From contig NW_026262690.1 of the NCBI RefSeq assembly GCF_021869535.1, forward strand, positions 17,447,001-17,511,000: a stretch of DNA of 64,000 nt, in the 5' to 3' direction. Shown here piece after piece: positions 35,528 through 47,636 of the stretch. The DNA comes from Mytilus californianus. Its lineage: Eukaryota; Mollusca; Bivalvia; Mytilida; Mytilidae. Within the stretch, counting starts at the first letter, position 1. Every line of letters begins with the position of its first letter. A program made the position numbers and the translations under genes. The notes below the pieces were generated by a model. The model searched no databases and was not told the origin of the DNA. It was given only the letters and a program-made list of their open reading frames with translations.

Positions 35528-35593
35528 TTTTTTTTTTTTTTTTTTTGCTTTTTTTTTTTTTCATTTTCCCTCTACCTTTTTTTTTTTTTACAT
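35528..35593. repeat. T-rich low-complexity tract
   Basis: Several T runs of 9-18 broken by GC or CATTTTCCC. Confidence 0.85.
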
Positions 35594-35599
35594 ATGTAT

Positions 35600-36310
35600 A
35601 TTTTATTGTAACACATTCAACCCTGTTCATCACAGTCGCCAAAATGTAATACTAAATATAAATTAAGGAATGAGCGTACGTGCATATTATTTATGTTATA
35701 TGAATTTAAGGCGCAATTACTACATAAGTAAGCCGCCTACCAAAACCAATAACAACAACAAAAATGCCACTTAAGATATAACACAATAGGAGTTGATTGC
35801 ATGACATATTTCCCAATATTTAGTACTGAAACATCAGGTCTGAGATGTCCAGTTTCTATAATAAACAAAGTGTATAAGACAAAAATTTGTTTATCGTAAT
35901 AAAGACTTCACTTTTCGATATTACATGAGTTATGTCTTACATATTATAACAGTTCTGTCTACAAATGGAATTATGTAACCATTGATGACTCAGTCACAAA
36001 GTAACAGTCTACAAACTTAATGTGTTAGACATCGTTAAACTTTTGTCGTGATACATATATAATATATGTCGTCTAAAAACAACATAACATATCAATTAAT
36101 ATATCGGTCATTTCCTTTGTTTTAAACTCCAAGCTTTTAAATATTTATCTCCATTTTGATAGGTTATAGCATATTTCAACATCTTATTTTTGGGTCTGAA
36201 ATTTCATTTCTACGCTCTAAATCCAAAATACTAAAAAGTTCATTTTATGAATAACATAATATGATCCCTCAAATTTAACAGAAAATGATGAATATGTTTT
36301 AAAGACTTGA
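35600..36310. other. no recognisable feature
   Basis: AT-rich sequence without long frames. Confidence 0.4.
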
Positions 36311-36757
36311 ATGGTGAAGTTTTACTATAAAACTAGTGTGAATAGACATCCTTTTAAAACGGAAATCTTTTATTTTATCCTAATCTTCAGAAATGTACTG
36401 CTATTGCATTATTGTTTTCCAGTACTTAAATTCTCTGACAGTTTTTCCGTTTGCAGTGACCTTCACCATGGCACCTCGTTAGAAATTCGGAAATCGCACA
36501 GCACGCGTGCGAAGGGAAAAACTGTGATAAGTAATCAAACGTGGAAGGACTGTAGTATTAAAAGGAAACAATCTAACAACTATTACGACAATCTGTATTT
36601 AACAAATTGGAACGTACTGAATATAAACAAAACCATTGCTCTATCATTTCACTTATTATACACGTTCTATATGATTCTGTGTTGGTTGCTTATGAAGGTC
36701 TGGATCGGCACTAATACACGAATGTTAATAAACAGCCACAGTTTGATCAACAAATAA
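36311..36757 (+). other. unexplained 148-codon open frame
   Basis: Longest single-frame open stretch on the plus strand that is not explained by a repeat. The middle (SDLHHGTSLEIRKSHS and TRAKGKTVISNQTWKDC) is more polar and basic than random AT-rich sequence. A good acceptor-like stretch, TTTTTCCGTTTGCAG, ends at about 36456 inside the frame, so an exon could begin there instead. I recognise no domain, and the flanks give no second exon. It may well be chance. Confidence 0.15.
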
Positions 36758-36759
36758 CA

Positions 36760-37540
36760 GACTGAAATAGTCTTGTCGATTGTATGTTTTAGATTCGTAA
36801 TAAATTTTCGAGCGCGCACAGATGACTTAGTTTTGTATTGTACTCATATATTGGTTAAATTATTTCCTAAACACCAGTATGGTCACTCTATTCATATGAC
36901 TTTAACATCTTATATTTTCTATTTATTGAAGCAAAATATTTTTTTCTTGATCTATACAAATTAAATGTTAATTATACACGTCTTCCGAGGAACTGAAATT
37001 GATCCCTAGAGCTATTTATCGACAAAGAAAGTCGAAAGATCTTTCTTATTGTTGTATTATTGTTAAACCATCCAAATTATATACTTGGTTATTCTTGGCT
37101 TGCTTTGGGTAAGTAAACATATTTTTAATCTAAAGAAACTCAACTCCAACAACAAAGAACCATAAAGATTTCTTGAGGTCGGAAAATCTTATGACTTATA
37201 ATTACTTTAGATTTCCTACAAATTAGGGTCTTTCGAGTGGGTTTATTGCTATCTGATTACTTTTTTATGTTTTCTGTGAAACATCAATTTTAACAAAGTA
37301 AAATGCGTTTTGATATTAAACAGGCGTATTGGGAATAAGATAAGTAGATTGTCGTTGTCAGTTCATGAACTGCTTGAAAAACAAATAATAACACTTAACA
37401 AATTGTATGCGTCCAAAGCGCCTTTTTTTTTAATTTATCTGCATCAGGAATGCTTATGTAAACTTTGAATTTTCGAAATACTAAGGCTTTTCTACCTTAG
37501 GAATAGATTACTTTAGCTGTATTGTATTGGTCCTCAAACT
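36760..37540. other. no recognisable feature
   Basis: Short frames only. Confidence 0.4.
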
Positions 37541-37544
37541 TCCT

Positions 37545-37670
37545 CAACTTCGTACTTTCTTTGGCCTTTTTAACCTTTTTTATTCGAGCGTCACTGATAA
37601 GTCTTTTGTAGACAAAACGCGCGTCTGGCGTACAAAATTTGAATCCTGGTATCTATGATGTGTTTATTTA
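37545..37670 (+). repeat. hammerhead-bearing repeat, decayed copy 1
   Basis: Matches 43200-43345 (CAACTTCGTACTTT, GAGCGTCACTGA, GCGTCTGGCGTACAAAATT, TCCTGGTATCTATGATG). The ribozyme-like part is 37588-37631, but the core reads CTGATAA instead of CTGATGA, and AAAA instead of GAAA after stem II. Both are G-to-A changes at invariant positions, so it should not cleave. Confidence 0.75.
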
Positions 37671-37770
37671 TAACCAACTATGAGAAAGCCAAAGAACCTA
37701 AGCATGTGAAAAGCTATATGATCAAAAGGGAAAGTATTTGTTTCATGATAGCTTGCTTGCGGAATTTCTT

Positions 37771-37865
37771 GCTGTGTTGAAGACCCATTGGTTGTCTTAG
37801 CCTGTTTTTCTGCTCTTTAGTCGGGTTATTGTTTCTTTGACACATTTTCCGTTTCCGTTCTATCT
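37771..37865 (-). repeat. relative of the 300-bp element at 1684
   Basis: Minus strand: GGAAACGGAAAATGTGTCAA, AGAAACAATAACCCGACTAA and CCAATGGGTCTTCAACAC align with the first 95 bp of the element at 1684-1983. Confidence 0.7.
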
Positions 37866-37869
37866 TGTA

Positions 37870-38670
37870 AATTTCAATTTGAACACATTTGGGTTGTATC
37901 TTTAATATTTTAAATAGTTTCGTTCACTCCTCTTTATAATTATAAGCAAATACTCTCCTTCTATCATAGCCAACGTACAATTGACTGCTTAAGTGTGTCA
38001 CAATTTCATTGCTAATCCAGAGCATACTTTAGAGTTATATAAACGCATTATTTCATTATCAGAAGATGTTCACTTTGGTCCCATCTGAGTCCAAAAGTTT
38101 ATCAAATCATTATATGTAAAATACATGTACACAAATACATGTGTCAAATCTATTGACGCAAGACGTATTCAAAATGGTTGAACATAGAGAAGATATCGTA
38201 AGAGATGGAATTGAAATATACGACGAATGACATACAATATGGCATAGCAAAACCAACAAATACATTTCTTAGGAAATTAAAGATTGAATAACTAGAACCC
38301 CACTAAACACCGAAACGTACCAATATACTTTGGAAGAGTAGACAACTATTTTTAAAATGTTGGAATATGTCTTGTTGTTGATAAATTATATTATGTGATG
38401 AACAAAATGGCTAGAACAAAAATAGCATATTCACGGTCATCAGTTTTATAGGCATAAAAAGATGGTATCAGTAAAACATTCGAAGAGGTACCTGGTATCG
38501 ATAATGAGTCTATTTTAGCACATTATCATTAAAATCATGTTTTTAGTAGCGTCCTAGTTTTTGTTGTATTGTTTGGTTGTTACCCGACTATCCTTTCTGA
38601 TTACATGTGTTAGATGTTATAAGCCTGCCTACACTTTTCCGTTGTTTCCTATATATCATATTAAAAGGTA
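37870..38670. other. no recognisable feature
   Basis: AT-rich, no frame of note. Confidence 0.4.
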
Positions 38671-38675
38671 TGAAT

Positions 38676-39010
38676 GCAATCAATTAAACCGACAGTAATT
38701 GACCGATGTTCAAATATCGTAAATCGATCAAAGAAGAGACAAATCACGGTAACAAAAAATAATGAGGGAATCGAAAGAACACCAAAAAGGAGCGAGATCA
38801 AGTACATCGATAGGGTAAGCGTTTCTTGTTATGCATACATCGCCTAACATGCGAAGTTACACGCAGTCAAAATGTCTAAATCGGTTGAATATCTTAGACC
38901 ACGACAACATGTCGCTATTGAGTTGCGACACCGACACATCATATCGATCAAAGAATTCGTAAAACATATGCTCTAACGATGTGAACACATCCGCAAAACA
39001 GAAGTATTCA
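38676..39010 (+). repeat. dispersed repeat R3, diverged copy
   Basis: ACCGATGTTCAAATATCG and AAATCGATCAAAGAAGAGAC resemble R3 at 50230. GAGTTGCGACACCGACACAT at about 38919 matches GAGACACCGGCACATCG at about 50612. Confidence 0.6.
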
Positions 39011-39014
39011 GTAA

Positions 39015-39835
39015 AAGTAAATATTTTTTTGTCTTAAAAAAGGATGCTATTAAAAATTAACAAATATCGAAATACAACAATGCTGAAATATAAGCTAAAT
39101 CAGTAATATTTATTCAGAAATACTTATCAGCGCAATTTACAGACATCGCCATTTTTAGATACAGTAAATAACTGTCTTTATTGGTTGCCAATCACCCTTT
39201 ATGGTCAAGGTCATCAACAAGACTAGTGTCAACATACATCTGAACTACATCAGCATTTATTTGTTTCAAAACGGTTATTTCCAAATAGCTGATAGTTCTT
39301 AAATGTTACGTCATCGCAACAAATCCCAAGGTAAACATTTGTCGACTTTTTGATTTGCTGAAGTGAAGCTCTAAACATTCACAAATAACTCTAAGTTTAA
39401 ATACACTGCCCCTAGCATACAAATTCGGGACAATATCGAGAAGTTACGAATTAAGTTGTTTTTGTATACTTGTAAATTGACTTTTTTTTTTTTTTTTTGC
39501 TTTTTTTAATGACAATAAATGGTTGAGCAAACCCAATAAATGTGATTTATTCAACATCACTATCTATTTTATTGTTTCGGGTATAATAATCGTACATGAT
39601 ATTACATACTGTGAGAACCAAACGTAGTTACTGTTCATGCACATGACTAACGGTCCCTGGACTGCTTAGGGTTTATGTATTCCAGGTGTTTTAAAATAAA
39701 AGATATTACTCACAAAAAAAAACGGTCCCTTGTTCTGACTGATCTTGAATGCATCAAATGAATGTATTATCAATTACCCAATTCAACAGTATCTCTTGTT
39801 TTGAATTATCCTCCATATAATTATAATATGTACAT
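39015..39835. other. no recognisable feature; poly-T near 39483
   Basis: One 18-nt T run. CGGTCCCTTGTTCTGACTGA near 39723 is a degenerate edge of the following satellite. Confidence 0.4.
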
Positions 39836-39840
39836 CCTAA

Positions 39841-40190
39841 GTATCTCTTGTTCTGATCCTATGTGTATTACCTGCCATCCGAATCCTACGTATCTCTTGT
39901 TCTGAATGATCCCGAATTCATCATCTACAGTCCGATTCCTAAGTATCATCTGGGATTCATTTCCACTGATTCTATTCCTTTGTAGTATCTCTTGTTCTGA
40001 ATGATCCTGAAGTCACCATCTACAGTCCGATTCCTAAGTATCATCTTGGATCCATTTCCTCTGATCCTATTCGTTTGTGGTATCTTTTTTGTTCTGAATG
40101 ATCCTGAAGTCATCATCTACAGTCCGATTCCTAAGCATCATCTTGGATCCATTTTCTCTGATCCTATTCCTTTGTATCTATTGTTCAGAA
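39841..40190. repeat. satellite-like array, unit 95 bp, three clear units
   Basis: GTATCTCTTGTTCTGAATGA begins units at 39890, 39985 and 40080, and again at 40174 as a diverged start. Each contains CATCTACAGTCCGATTCCTA and CTATTCCTTTG. A shortened unit lies at 39841 and broken ones run on to about 40310. The 86- and 88-codon frames here are products of the array. Confidence 0.85.
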
Positions 40191-40467
40191 TTGTCAAGAA
40201 CATGCCAAATGCATTACAAAATGTACATGTGGTCAGAGTCCTAATTGTCTCTTCTAAATGATCTTTAATGCATAACATATGTTTTGCATAATTTGTACCT
40301 CTTGTTCTGAATGATTTTAAATGAATAATATATGTAACAATTCTTGGCCTTCGTGTGTTCTGTTTTACAGAAAAAAGATAGTTAGTATATTCTTGATGAT
40401 TCAACTCAAATGTTAGTTTTCAAATAACATTCATTTCATCAATTGCTTGAAATTCACTCAGGTTTCA

Positions 40468-40765
40468 ATTGCAAAAGAGGGACGAAAGATACCAGAGGGA
40501 CAGTCAAACTCATAGATCGAAAACAAACTGACAACGCCACGGCCAAAAATAAAAAGACAAACAGACAAATAATAGTACAGATGACACTACACAGAAAACC
40601 AAAGACTAAGCAACACGAACCCCACCAAAAACTGGGGGTGATCTCAGGTGCTCCGGAAGAGTAAGCAGATCCTGCTCCACATGTGGCACCCATCGTGTTG
40701 CTTATGTTATTACAAATCCGGTAAATAGTCTAATTCGGTAAGTCATATTCGTGAAAAGGGAGGGT
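40468..40765 (-). mobile_element. retroelement 3' fragment (family P)
   Basis: AAAAGAGGGACGAAAGATAC, CAGAGGGACAGTCAAACTC, CAACACGAACCCCACC, GGGGTGATCTCAGGTGCTCC and GCAGATCCTGCTCCACATGT, ending near TAATTCGGTAAGTCATATTC. It is the longest clean family P tail on the minus strand. Confidence 0.8.
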
Positions 40766-40994
40766 TAATTAATTGTTAGAGAAATATGCAACTCCAACCT
40801 TGTGGTATTTTATATTTAAGTTGGTGTACTTGTGAAAAACAAGCAATGTTCAATTATGTTTAATAGTAGAAAAAAATATCAAAATAAATGTATACACCAT
40901 ATCCCTCCTTTTCCTTGCAATGTGTTGGAATTAACAGAATTGAGTAAATCGTAATGCATATGGACTATCCCGTTGATCTCGCATATCCAATAAG

Positions 40995-41180
40995 AACTAA
41001 GAATTGGTCAACTTGGAAGTGAGAAATGTTAACTTGCAATGAAAACGACAAGTTCGGGAAAAAAATCCAATTTGTTAAACACGGAACTGGGACATTATAA
41101 GTCCATCTTAGAAATTACATGTTGAAATTGACATATATACGAAGTCTGGACTGTGAAATGTCAACTTAAAACTGAAAATT
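40995..41180. repeat. degenerate short-period repeat, locus 3
   Basis: CAACTTGGAAGTGAGAAATG, TTAACTTGCAATGAAAACG, AACTGGGACATTATAAGTCC and GTGAAATGTCAACTTAAAAC are variants of the motif at 6829 and 16325. Confidence 0.55.
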
Positions 41181-41184
41181 AACC

Positions 41185-43145
41185 AAAACATACAACCGGT
41201 CCTTCATAAAGTAAATAATAGTGGTTTCTCAGTAAGAAATAACATTACCACTTGATTGGACAAGGAATGGTATATAAGGTTTCATGTTGAAAATGACCGT
41301 TGTTGTCGATATGTATAGAATACATTACAGTAAAATAACCTACAAATCTCCTGGGAAACGAAAAAATCAGCTCATTCGAAGAATGATTATTTCACGCTAA
41401 GCTTATTCATTGCTAGTTACAAATGTAATATTTTACTGTTCTTTGGGGATTTTTACAGATATTTCATATCCTATTTATTACAACAGTTCTTCAGAGTTGA
41501 CATATTCTGACAGATAATAAAAATCATAAATAAAAAGGACGGAGTCTTATCATTCCCATTTATACAAAACCAATTAAGTCTGACTTGAATTCTAATATAT
41601 CATAGCTAAGGTGTTCATTCAGATGGAATACTTCGAATATGTCAACTAGTATAGCGGACATCTTCGATTTTCAGAGATATCACGGACACAAGAAACTGCT
41701 ACTTAATCCAATTTGTTTGAATGGATCTAAGACACTTAAACATCAAGTAAATATATTATCCAATTGGGACTTTCCCATTTTTTATACAAAAAAAAAAATC
41801 TCTCTAATAAATATTGAATGGCAGAAAGTAAGATTTCTCTCTTCTAGAATTTACAAAAAGTGGTAATTAAAACATAATTGTATACATAGAATTACGTTAA
41901 TCCTGGTTAGTGTCTCTTTACGGTTTTGTTTTTGTTTATATGTATAACACAGGATAAAAATTACAATAATGAAACTTCTTTATATGCTTTATCAAATTTA
42001 GATAAAACAAAAAACAAACAAACAAACCCAACCAAATTGCAACCGAACAATAAGTATAAAGTCCCCTGATTTGTCAAAACATGCATTTCTCTTTTATGAA
42101 TACGAGAGTTCTATTTAGTAAGTATTAGAGGCAAACCACCTTTTCAAATATTTCATTTCAAAATATTGCTTTTTTCTCTGAAACAAAAACTGCAAAATCC
42201 CACATACCTTCTTGTCGCCAATACTAATAAAACACAGCAGTTCCAGGGGTAGTAACTGCTAACCATTCGTGAGCACCTCCTGGCTTAGTTTTTTTATTGT
42301 TGTGATTTTTTCTCTTTCCTTATAACATTTGACAAGTTCCAATGGATTTCGTATAAAAAGAAACAGAATCTACGATCATTAATAACTAAAGACATAGTTA
42401 CTGTTATACGTTTACTATACTCCATGACAAATTATCATAAGCCAACCCGTTTCTTCATGTGCCTCTCACAAGCTAAACACCTGTTGATGACGGCGATTGC
42501 TGACTGCCAAATTAAGTCTTTTAATCAATGTTGTCTTATAAATTAGGCTGTTAAAATTCTTTTTTAAAATTGTTTTTCATATTGATATCTCGGGCCTTGT
42601 AAAACTTACTTAATTTTTTACATGAATGGTAATGTTTCCTTTGATCTTCGGTGAGGAAACTTTTCAACAACACAATAACTGCTCTCCGATCTGTAAATCT
42701 CAATGTAAATCCCAAGACAATAAATAATTTACATGTACATCTATCTGAAATACAAATTCTACGGAAAAGGTTCTATATGTGTTCATTTTCTGAAAATAAG
42801 AGACGTTTTGATTGACATATTTAATTCATAAAAAGCACAGTTAAGTTTCATTGGTCAGCATTTGACCATTAATAATACAAATCATATATAGCCACGCCTT
42901 ACTCGTTTACATATTTAAAAACCACAATTAGTGCTCGAAATTACATAGACAATTTGTTTATGCAGTAGAATTTTCTCTAAAATTTTCTCCAAGATAGTGA
43001 CAGGGGAGATATCTCTGAAAAGGTATTAAGTTTGTTCGAGGGGGTCAATTTGAAAAGTGTATTTCCTGTAATATACCGCGTATACAATACCTTTTCGATA
43101 TCTTGCGATAAAAAAAAACATATGTAAAGGATTTCCAAATAGTGG
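41185..43145. other. no recognisable feature
   Basis: Includes a 75-codon plus frame at 41639-41866 without known motifs. Confidence 0.45.
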
Positions 43146-43149
43146 ACGA

Positions 43150-43345
43150 AAAAAATATTATGAAAAAATATAAAAATAGCTGTATTTTGGCTACGCCTTT
43201 CGAAATTTCTGGCTTTTAATGCTTTTCAACTTCGTACTTTATTTGACCATGAAACTGTTTTGTGTCGAACGTCACTGATGAGTCTATGTAGACGAAACGC
43301 GAGTCTGGCGTACAAAATTAAAGCCTGGTATCTATGGTGAGTTTT
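43150..43345 (+). mobile_element. hammerhead-bearing repeat, copy with intact core
   Basis: About 200 bp shared in part with 37545-37670 and 50400-50495, and recalled as a common mussel repeat. Penelope-like elements and small non-autonomous retrozymes of animals carry this type of ribozyme. No second ribozyme copy bounding this one is visible here, so the element looks truncated or solo. Confidence 0.65.
43269..43311 (+). ncRNA. hammerhead ribozyme, intact core, short stem III
   Basis: Self-cleaving RNA motif. Stem I pairs ACGTCA (43269-43274) with TGGCGT (43306-43311), six pairs including one G-U. CTGATGA (43275-43281) is the first conserved box. GTCT and AGAC (43282-43285, 43290-43293) form stem II around the loop ATGT. 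GAAA (43294-43297) is the second conserved box. Stem III is only A-U and C-G around the loop GCGA. Cleavage would follow C43305 in GTC. All invariant core positions are present. A two-pair stem III is typical of hammerheads in Penelope-like elements and animal retrozymes, which often act best as dimers. Confidence 0.8.
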
Positions 43346-43349
43346 TTTA

Positions 43350-44010
43350 CTGATAACTTCAATAAAGCAGATATCAACTATTTTTTATAAAGGTTTTTTA
43401 ATGACACTTACATAAAATATTAATTAATTGCAAGCTGTGTTTTTTAATTAAAGGAAAGGAAGATATGAAGATCGATGATTTTGCATTATTTGTTAGACTT
43501 GTTCTTTATTCCCCTATGTTGGTAAGGTTAACTATAATAATAGATGGCCTTCAGGCAATCGCCTAAGCTGTATTAATGTATCAAATGTTTACGTATCACG
43601 TTATTAGAATCGGTCATTTCAACATTGCCGATTTATTATCGATCCCTGATGGTCGTATGATTGTCTGTTTCATTTACATGAAAACTGTCTATTTTAAAGT
43701 TCAAAACTTTCTTCAATAACTTTGAAAAGAAGTAGGGAAAACCACAAAAATTATAAACAAGTATCTTTTTTTGGAAGCTATGAAAAACTATCCCATTCTT
43801 TTGCAATCTCAATGTTCGCATAAGGCAAGACCAAATTTTTTGTAATCGTTATTACTGCTATCATCATCTTCATTGTTATTATTTTTAAATAATGGACACC
43901 TTTGTTATTATCGACTTTCTCCATGAATTCGTTCAATTTACCGTTCGTACAGAAAAAAAACATATATGCGCTGGTTGAGATCACAAAGGTACAAAAGTCT
44001 ACAAAATAAC
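43350..44010. other. no recognisable feature
   Basis: Two minus frames (43636-43821, 43778-44041) are short. The second overlaps a family F head fragment. Confidence 0.4.
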
Positions 44011-44014
44011 AGCC

Positions 44015-44061
44015 TTGGATGGAGAGTTGTCTCATTGGCACTCATACCACATCTTCTTATA
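44015..44061 (-). repeat. dispersed repeat F, head only
   Basis: Minus strand: AAGAAGATGTGGTATGAGTG, CCAATGAGACAACTC, TCCATCCAAGG. Confidence 0.75.
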
Positions 44062-44064
44062 TGT

Positions 44065-44730
44065 AATTATTCAGTTTACTAGTCAAGATACGACAAATCT
44101 TTGTAATGTTTCATTGTAAGCCATTTGAAGATCGTAGATGCAAAAAAGATTCTGTTTCATTTTCATTTCATGAAGAACATTATTCATGTAAACAATTTTC
44201 TTCGCTAAACAATCTGCATATTCTGCTGAGGAAAATCATATTTCGATTTATCAGTGGGTTTAGTTTTTATTTGTGTGCCCAAGGAGTGTATTTCTGAAAG
44301 GTGTACTACTGAGAAGGAATTTTAACAGATGTTCGTTCAATTAATAACACTGGAAACCTTTTTTTGACAAATGTTTGATATAAAAACATTAGTAGTAGTG
44401 AAATTCCAGTATAGAAACCCTGAGAAAGGTTTAAAAAGTAACACCTAAATATTTAAAAGAAAAATCTTCAAATAAAAAGAACACAACATTTTTCTTTTAA
44501 ATTTATAAATAAAACAACGTGTTATTAATCATGGCGTTTTATAAATTCTGTATCTGTATAGGCCCATTTTTGTTAAAGATCTCTACAAACTTTATATATA
44601 TTTGGTCTTCTAGAATTTTGGTTTTGGGCGTACCTGATAAAGATCCTATCAGAGACACGTATAGTGAGTATGAAACTCAAAGCATACGATTTTTCGCCGA
44701 GTTTGCTTTTGTCATGATCAACACGATAGT
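44065..44730. other. no recognisable feature
   Basis: A 98-codon plus frame (44519-44815) runs into the SINE at its 3' end. I see no motif before that. Confidence 0.35.
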
Positions 44731-44734
44731 TGCA

Positions 44735-45060
44735 ACGAGTTGGCGGCCTTTTGGCTGTGCGGGACGCAACCACGTCCGGTCAGAATGGAGACGTCGAATC
44801 CGATCCTTCGTGTAGAGAGAGTGTCTGCACTCATGTAACAACTCTTTGAGGGGTCAAGCGGTGGCCTGTTGAAAGGCTAAATTTCCATGCTATCCAATAT
44901 ACCCTTATTGTCCAGTGACATTCCAAATTTTCCATTTTTCATCCCGGGCAACCCCCTGTTACATGTCCATGACTTACCTATTGTATTTATTGTTCTCGTT
45001 CTGAACATGCATGAAATATTTGCCACTGAACGTTAAGCAGGCAACGAAGTTAATCAATTT
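44735..45060 (+). mobile_element. SINE, family S1, copy 3 (5' shortened)
   Basis: GGCCTTTTGGCTGTGCGGGA, CCACGTCCGGTCAGAATGG, GTAGAGAGAGTGTCTGCAC and GGTGGCCTGTTG, then tail CTGAACATGCATG, TTTGCCACTGAACGTTAAGC. Confidence 0.8.
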
Positions 45061-45184
45061 AGTTTATTGTGATTTTTTTTGTATTGTTTGCTTGTCTTTT
45101 TGACGTGTGTTTTTTTTTCTTTTTTTTTAAGGGAGTTTTATTTTTTCGACTAATGTTATTTTTAAATGCCTCCTTGATATCTAA

Positions 45185-45665
45185 TATAGATATAAGAAGA
45201 TGCGGTATGAGTGCAAATGGGACAACTCTCCATCCAAGTCACAATGTGGAAAGTAAACAATTATAGGTCAAAGTACGGCCTTCAACACGGAGCCTTGGCT
45301 CACACCGAACAGCAAGCTATAAAGGGCCCCAAAAATGACCAGTGTAAAACCATTTAAACAGGTAAACCAACGGTCTTATCTATATAAAAAACGAGAAACA
45401 CTTATGAACCACATCAACAAATGACAACCACTGACCATCAGGTTCCTGACTTCGGACAGGTGCAAACAAATGCATTGGGTTTAAACGTTTTAATAGGCAC
45501 CAACCTTCACCCTACCTGAAACAATAGTGTAATATCACAACATAGAAAGACACACTATAAAATATCAATTGAAATGGCTTAACTCAATCAAAAGACATAT
45601 TAACAAAAACAAGTGAGCATAAATATGACACAATGTAAATACAAAATTAATAAAACAAGGGGGTT
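45185..45665 (+). repeat. dispersed repeat F, long copy (reference for the window)
   Basis: About 480 bp: AAGAAGATGCGGTATGAGTG, TCCATCCAAGTCACAATG, CAATTATAGGTCAAAGTACG, GAGCCTTGGCTCACACCG, GCAAGCTATAAAGGGCCCC, AACGAGAAACACTTATG, CCTGACTTCGGACAGGTGC and AACAATAGTGTAATATCAC. It has no coding frame. Partial copies are at 20862, 21296, 24000, 27955, 32185, 44015, 47677 and 61205. Confidence 0.85.
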
Positions 45666-45669
45666 ATAT

Positions 45670-46975
45670 GTTTAAAAATATCAGAAAGACAATCATAACC
45701 TTGGACAAAATGCCTTGTCTTTTTTACACATTTGATTTGAAAAATTTTCGTAAAGAAATATTATTCCAAAAACGAAGCATGTTGCCTACCCTTTTTGAAA
45801 CGACCATTATTTTGCCTTTATATTAGGATAAGCGATTTAGCCTATAGAATAAAAGTGAATGCTATAATTTTCGATCAGACTTTTAGTGGTCAATTCCTCA
45901 CTAAGGCCAATATAACATTTTATTCTTTAATTTAACAATTGGTAAAAAATAAGAAAGAAAGCTGGAAAATCAATGAAAGCTTTCTTCATCAAATACCATT
46001 TATCTTTATTATTTTGATAAAGCTACTGAATATCTTAAAACTCCCACTATGTATTGGTTTCTTGAATTGTACACGAAACCTTATAAGTTTCGACTTTTAT
46101 TTACTTACAGTTAAAGTTGAACAACAGCTATTTTCGTTCTGCGTACTCGTGATCTTATATATTATATCCATTAAGTAACTTGTTTAACAATATTAATAAC
46201 CAGTATGTCCAAAGCGGTAATAACTATTTCTGGAGTACTTAAATATACTGTAGAAGTCTTAGATAACCTCCATTCTGTTGAGATTCAGCTTGTGAAGACT
46301 TAGTATGATTTCTTTCATTGATATTTGTTCACAACAAACATTTTTCCATTAACTGTCTGAAATTGTTGATGCAAACTAAAATGTGTATCAGATATATTCG
46401 TTACAATTCCGTTTGTTATGTTAATTCGTGTTCGTGATATTTTGGTATAGGGAAGATGAATAGCTATACAGAGATTTGATATATACATAGTGGTAGTTGA
46501 TTTTTTTAATAGAGAGAGTCATACAGATATTAAATGGTGTGTCAGACCACGATGTAACTATCGCTACATAGTGAATCAGTAACATTTTAAATTTTAGACT
46601 ATTAGAAGCTTCAACGTCTAACGAAATAACTAAGTGAATAACTTTTAAATATTCCATGTAATATAAACCCATCGTTTTTAATAAGCAAGTGCGTTTCATA
46701 CTGTATAAACACCAAAATGATTTTAGCTATTTTCGTCCGTGTAATATAAGCCCACTGCAGAAAATCAAACAATTGATGTACTCCTAACCACAAGAGGAAG
46801 TAACAGAAAGAAGTTCGATGTTGTTTAAATATTTCAATAAACGCTATTTTCATAGCAATGATATACATGAAGATATCAAAAATATGTCAAAACATGTTAT
46901 TCAAACATGTTTACTGTAACGTATTTTGAAGTTAATTTTGCTTATTGAATTTAATATGTATACGTTGTTGTTAAA
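45670..46975. other. no recognisable feature
   Basis: Frames up to 92 codons (46421-46699, minus) without motifs I know. Confidence 0.4.
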
Positions 46976-46979
46976 TTAA

Positions 46980-47636
46980 AGGGGCATTAGCTGTCAAATT
47001 CATCTTCACCGATTTGACTCAAATTCTCATATTTGATTTATAACATACTAAAACGAATTGAAGAATTACAAAAACTCTAAAATAAACAATTAACAATGCA
47101 TGGACTCGATAATATGTATTTTTGTCTAGAAGTCATCTAATTAACCATCGAGATGACCTCCGAAGATCGCCGACGGTCATATACCTAGATATAAACATAT
47201 ATATAAACATAAACTGATAGCGACAACGTGCAATTGGATTGTTCTAGGTCTGTTTGATTTCATATTGTAGGTTAAAAAGTATGTTAATCATTGTTTTACC
47301 TGTGTTAGAATGATTTTTTGTGTTGATCAAATCAGTCAGCCAGATAATTCATCCTTGTTTCACTTTCAATATTGACATTCTTTTCCTTTTAACAGCTGAA
47401 TACATGCGTAACCTATATCCAGCTAAGGGGTTAAATTAAATGTCACATGAATACGGATTCAAAAAGATCGAATTATTCACATGCAAATGAATAATTCATC
47501 AGCAATGTTATTTATCTTATTTTGACAAAATTGAACTAAATTGGCTGCTAAAAGCTAATTAGTATTTCACTATATCACTTTCATTAATGATTGAACAAAA
47601 AAAAGTTTTTTTGTATATCTCGTAGCTAATGCCCTT
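46980..47636. mobile_element. 657-bp MITE, TTAA family A, complete
   Basis: TTAA (46976-46979), then AGGGGCATTAGCT, ends with AGCTAATGCCCTT (47624-47636) and TTAA (47637-47640): 13-bp terminal inverted repeats with one mismatch and a piggyBac-type target duplication. There is no transposase frame. Confidence 0.88.

Noticed and set aside
37588..37631. active hammerhead ribozyme
   Set aside because: Two invariant core positions are changed, so it is kept only as a decayed copy.
39841..40190. CRISPR-like array
   Set aside because: 95-bp units are directly adjacent and diverged as a satellite does, with no spacer pattern.
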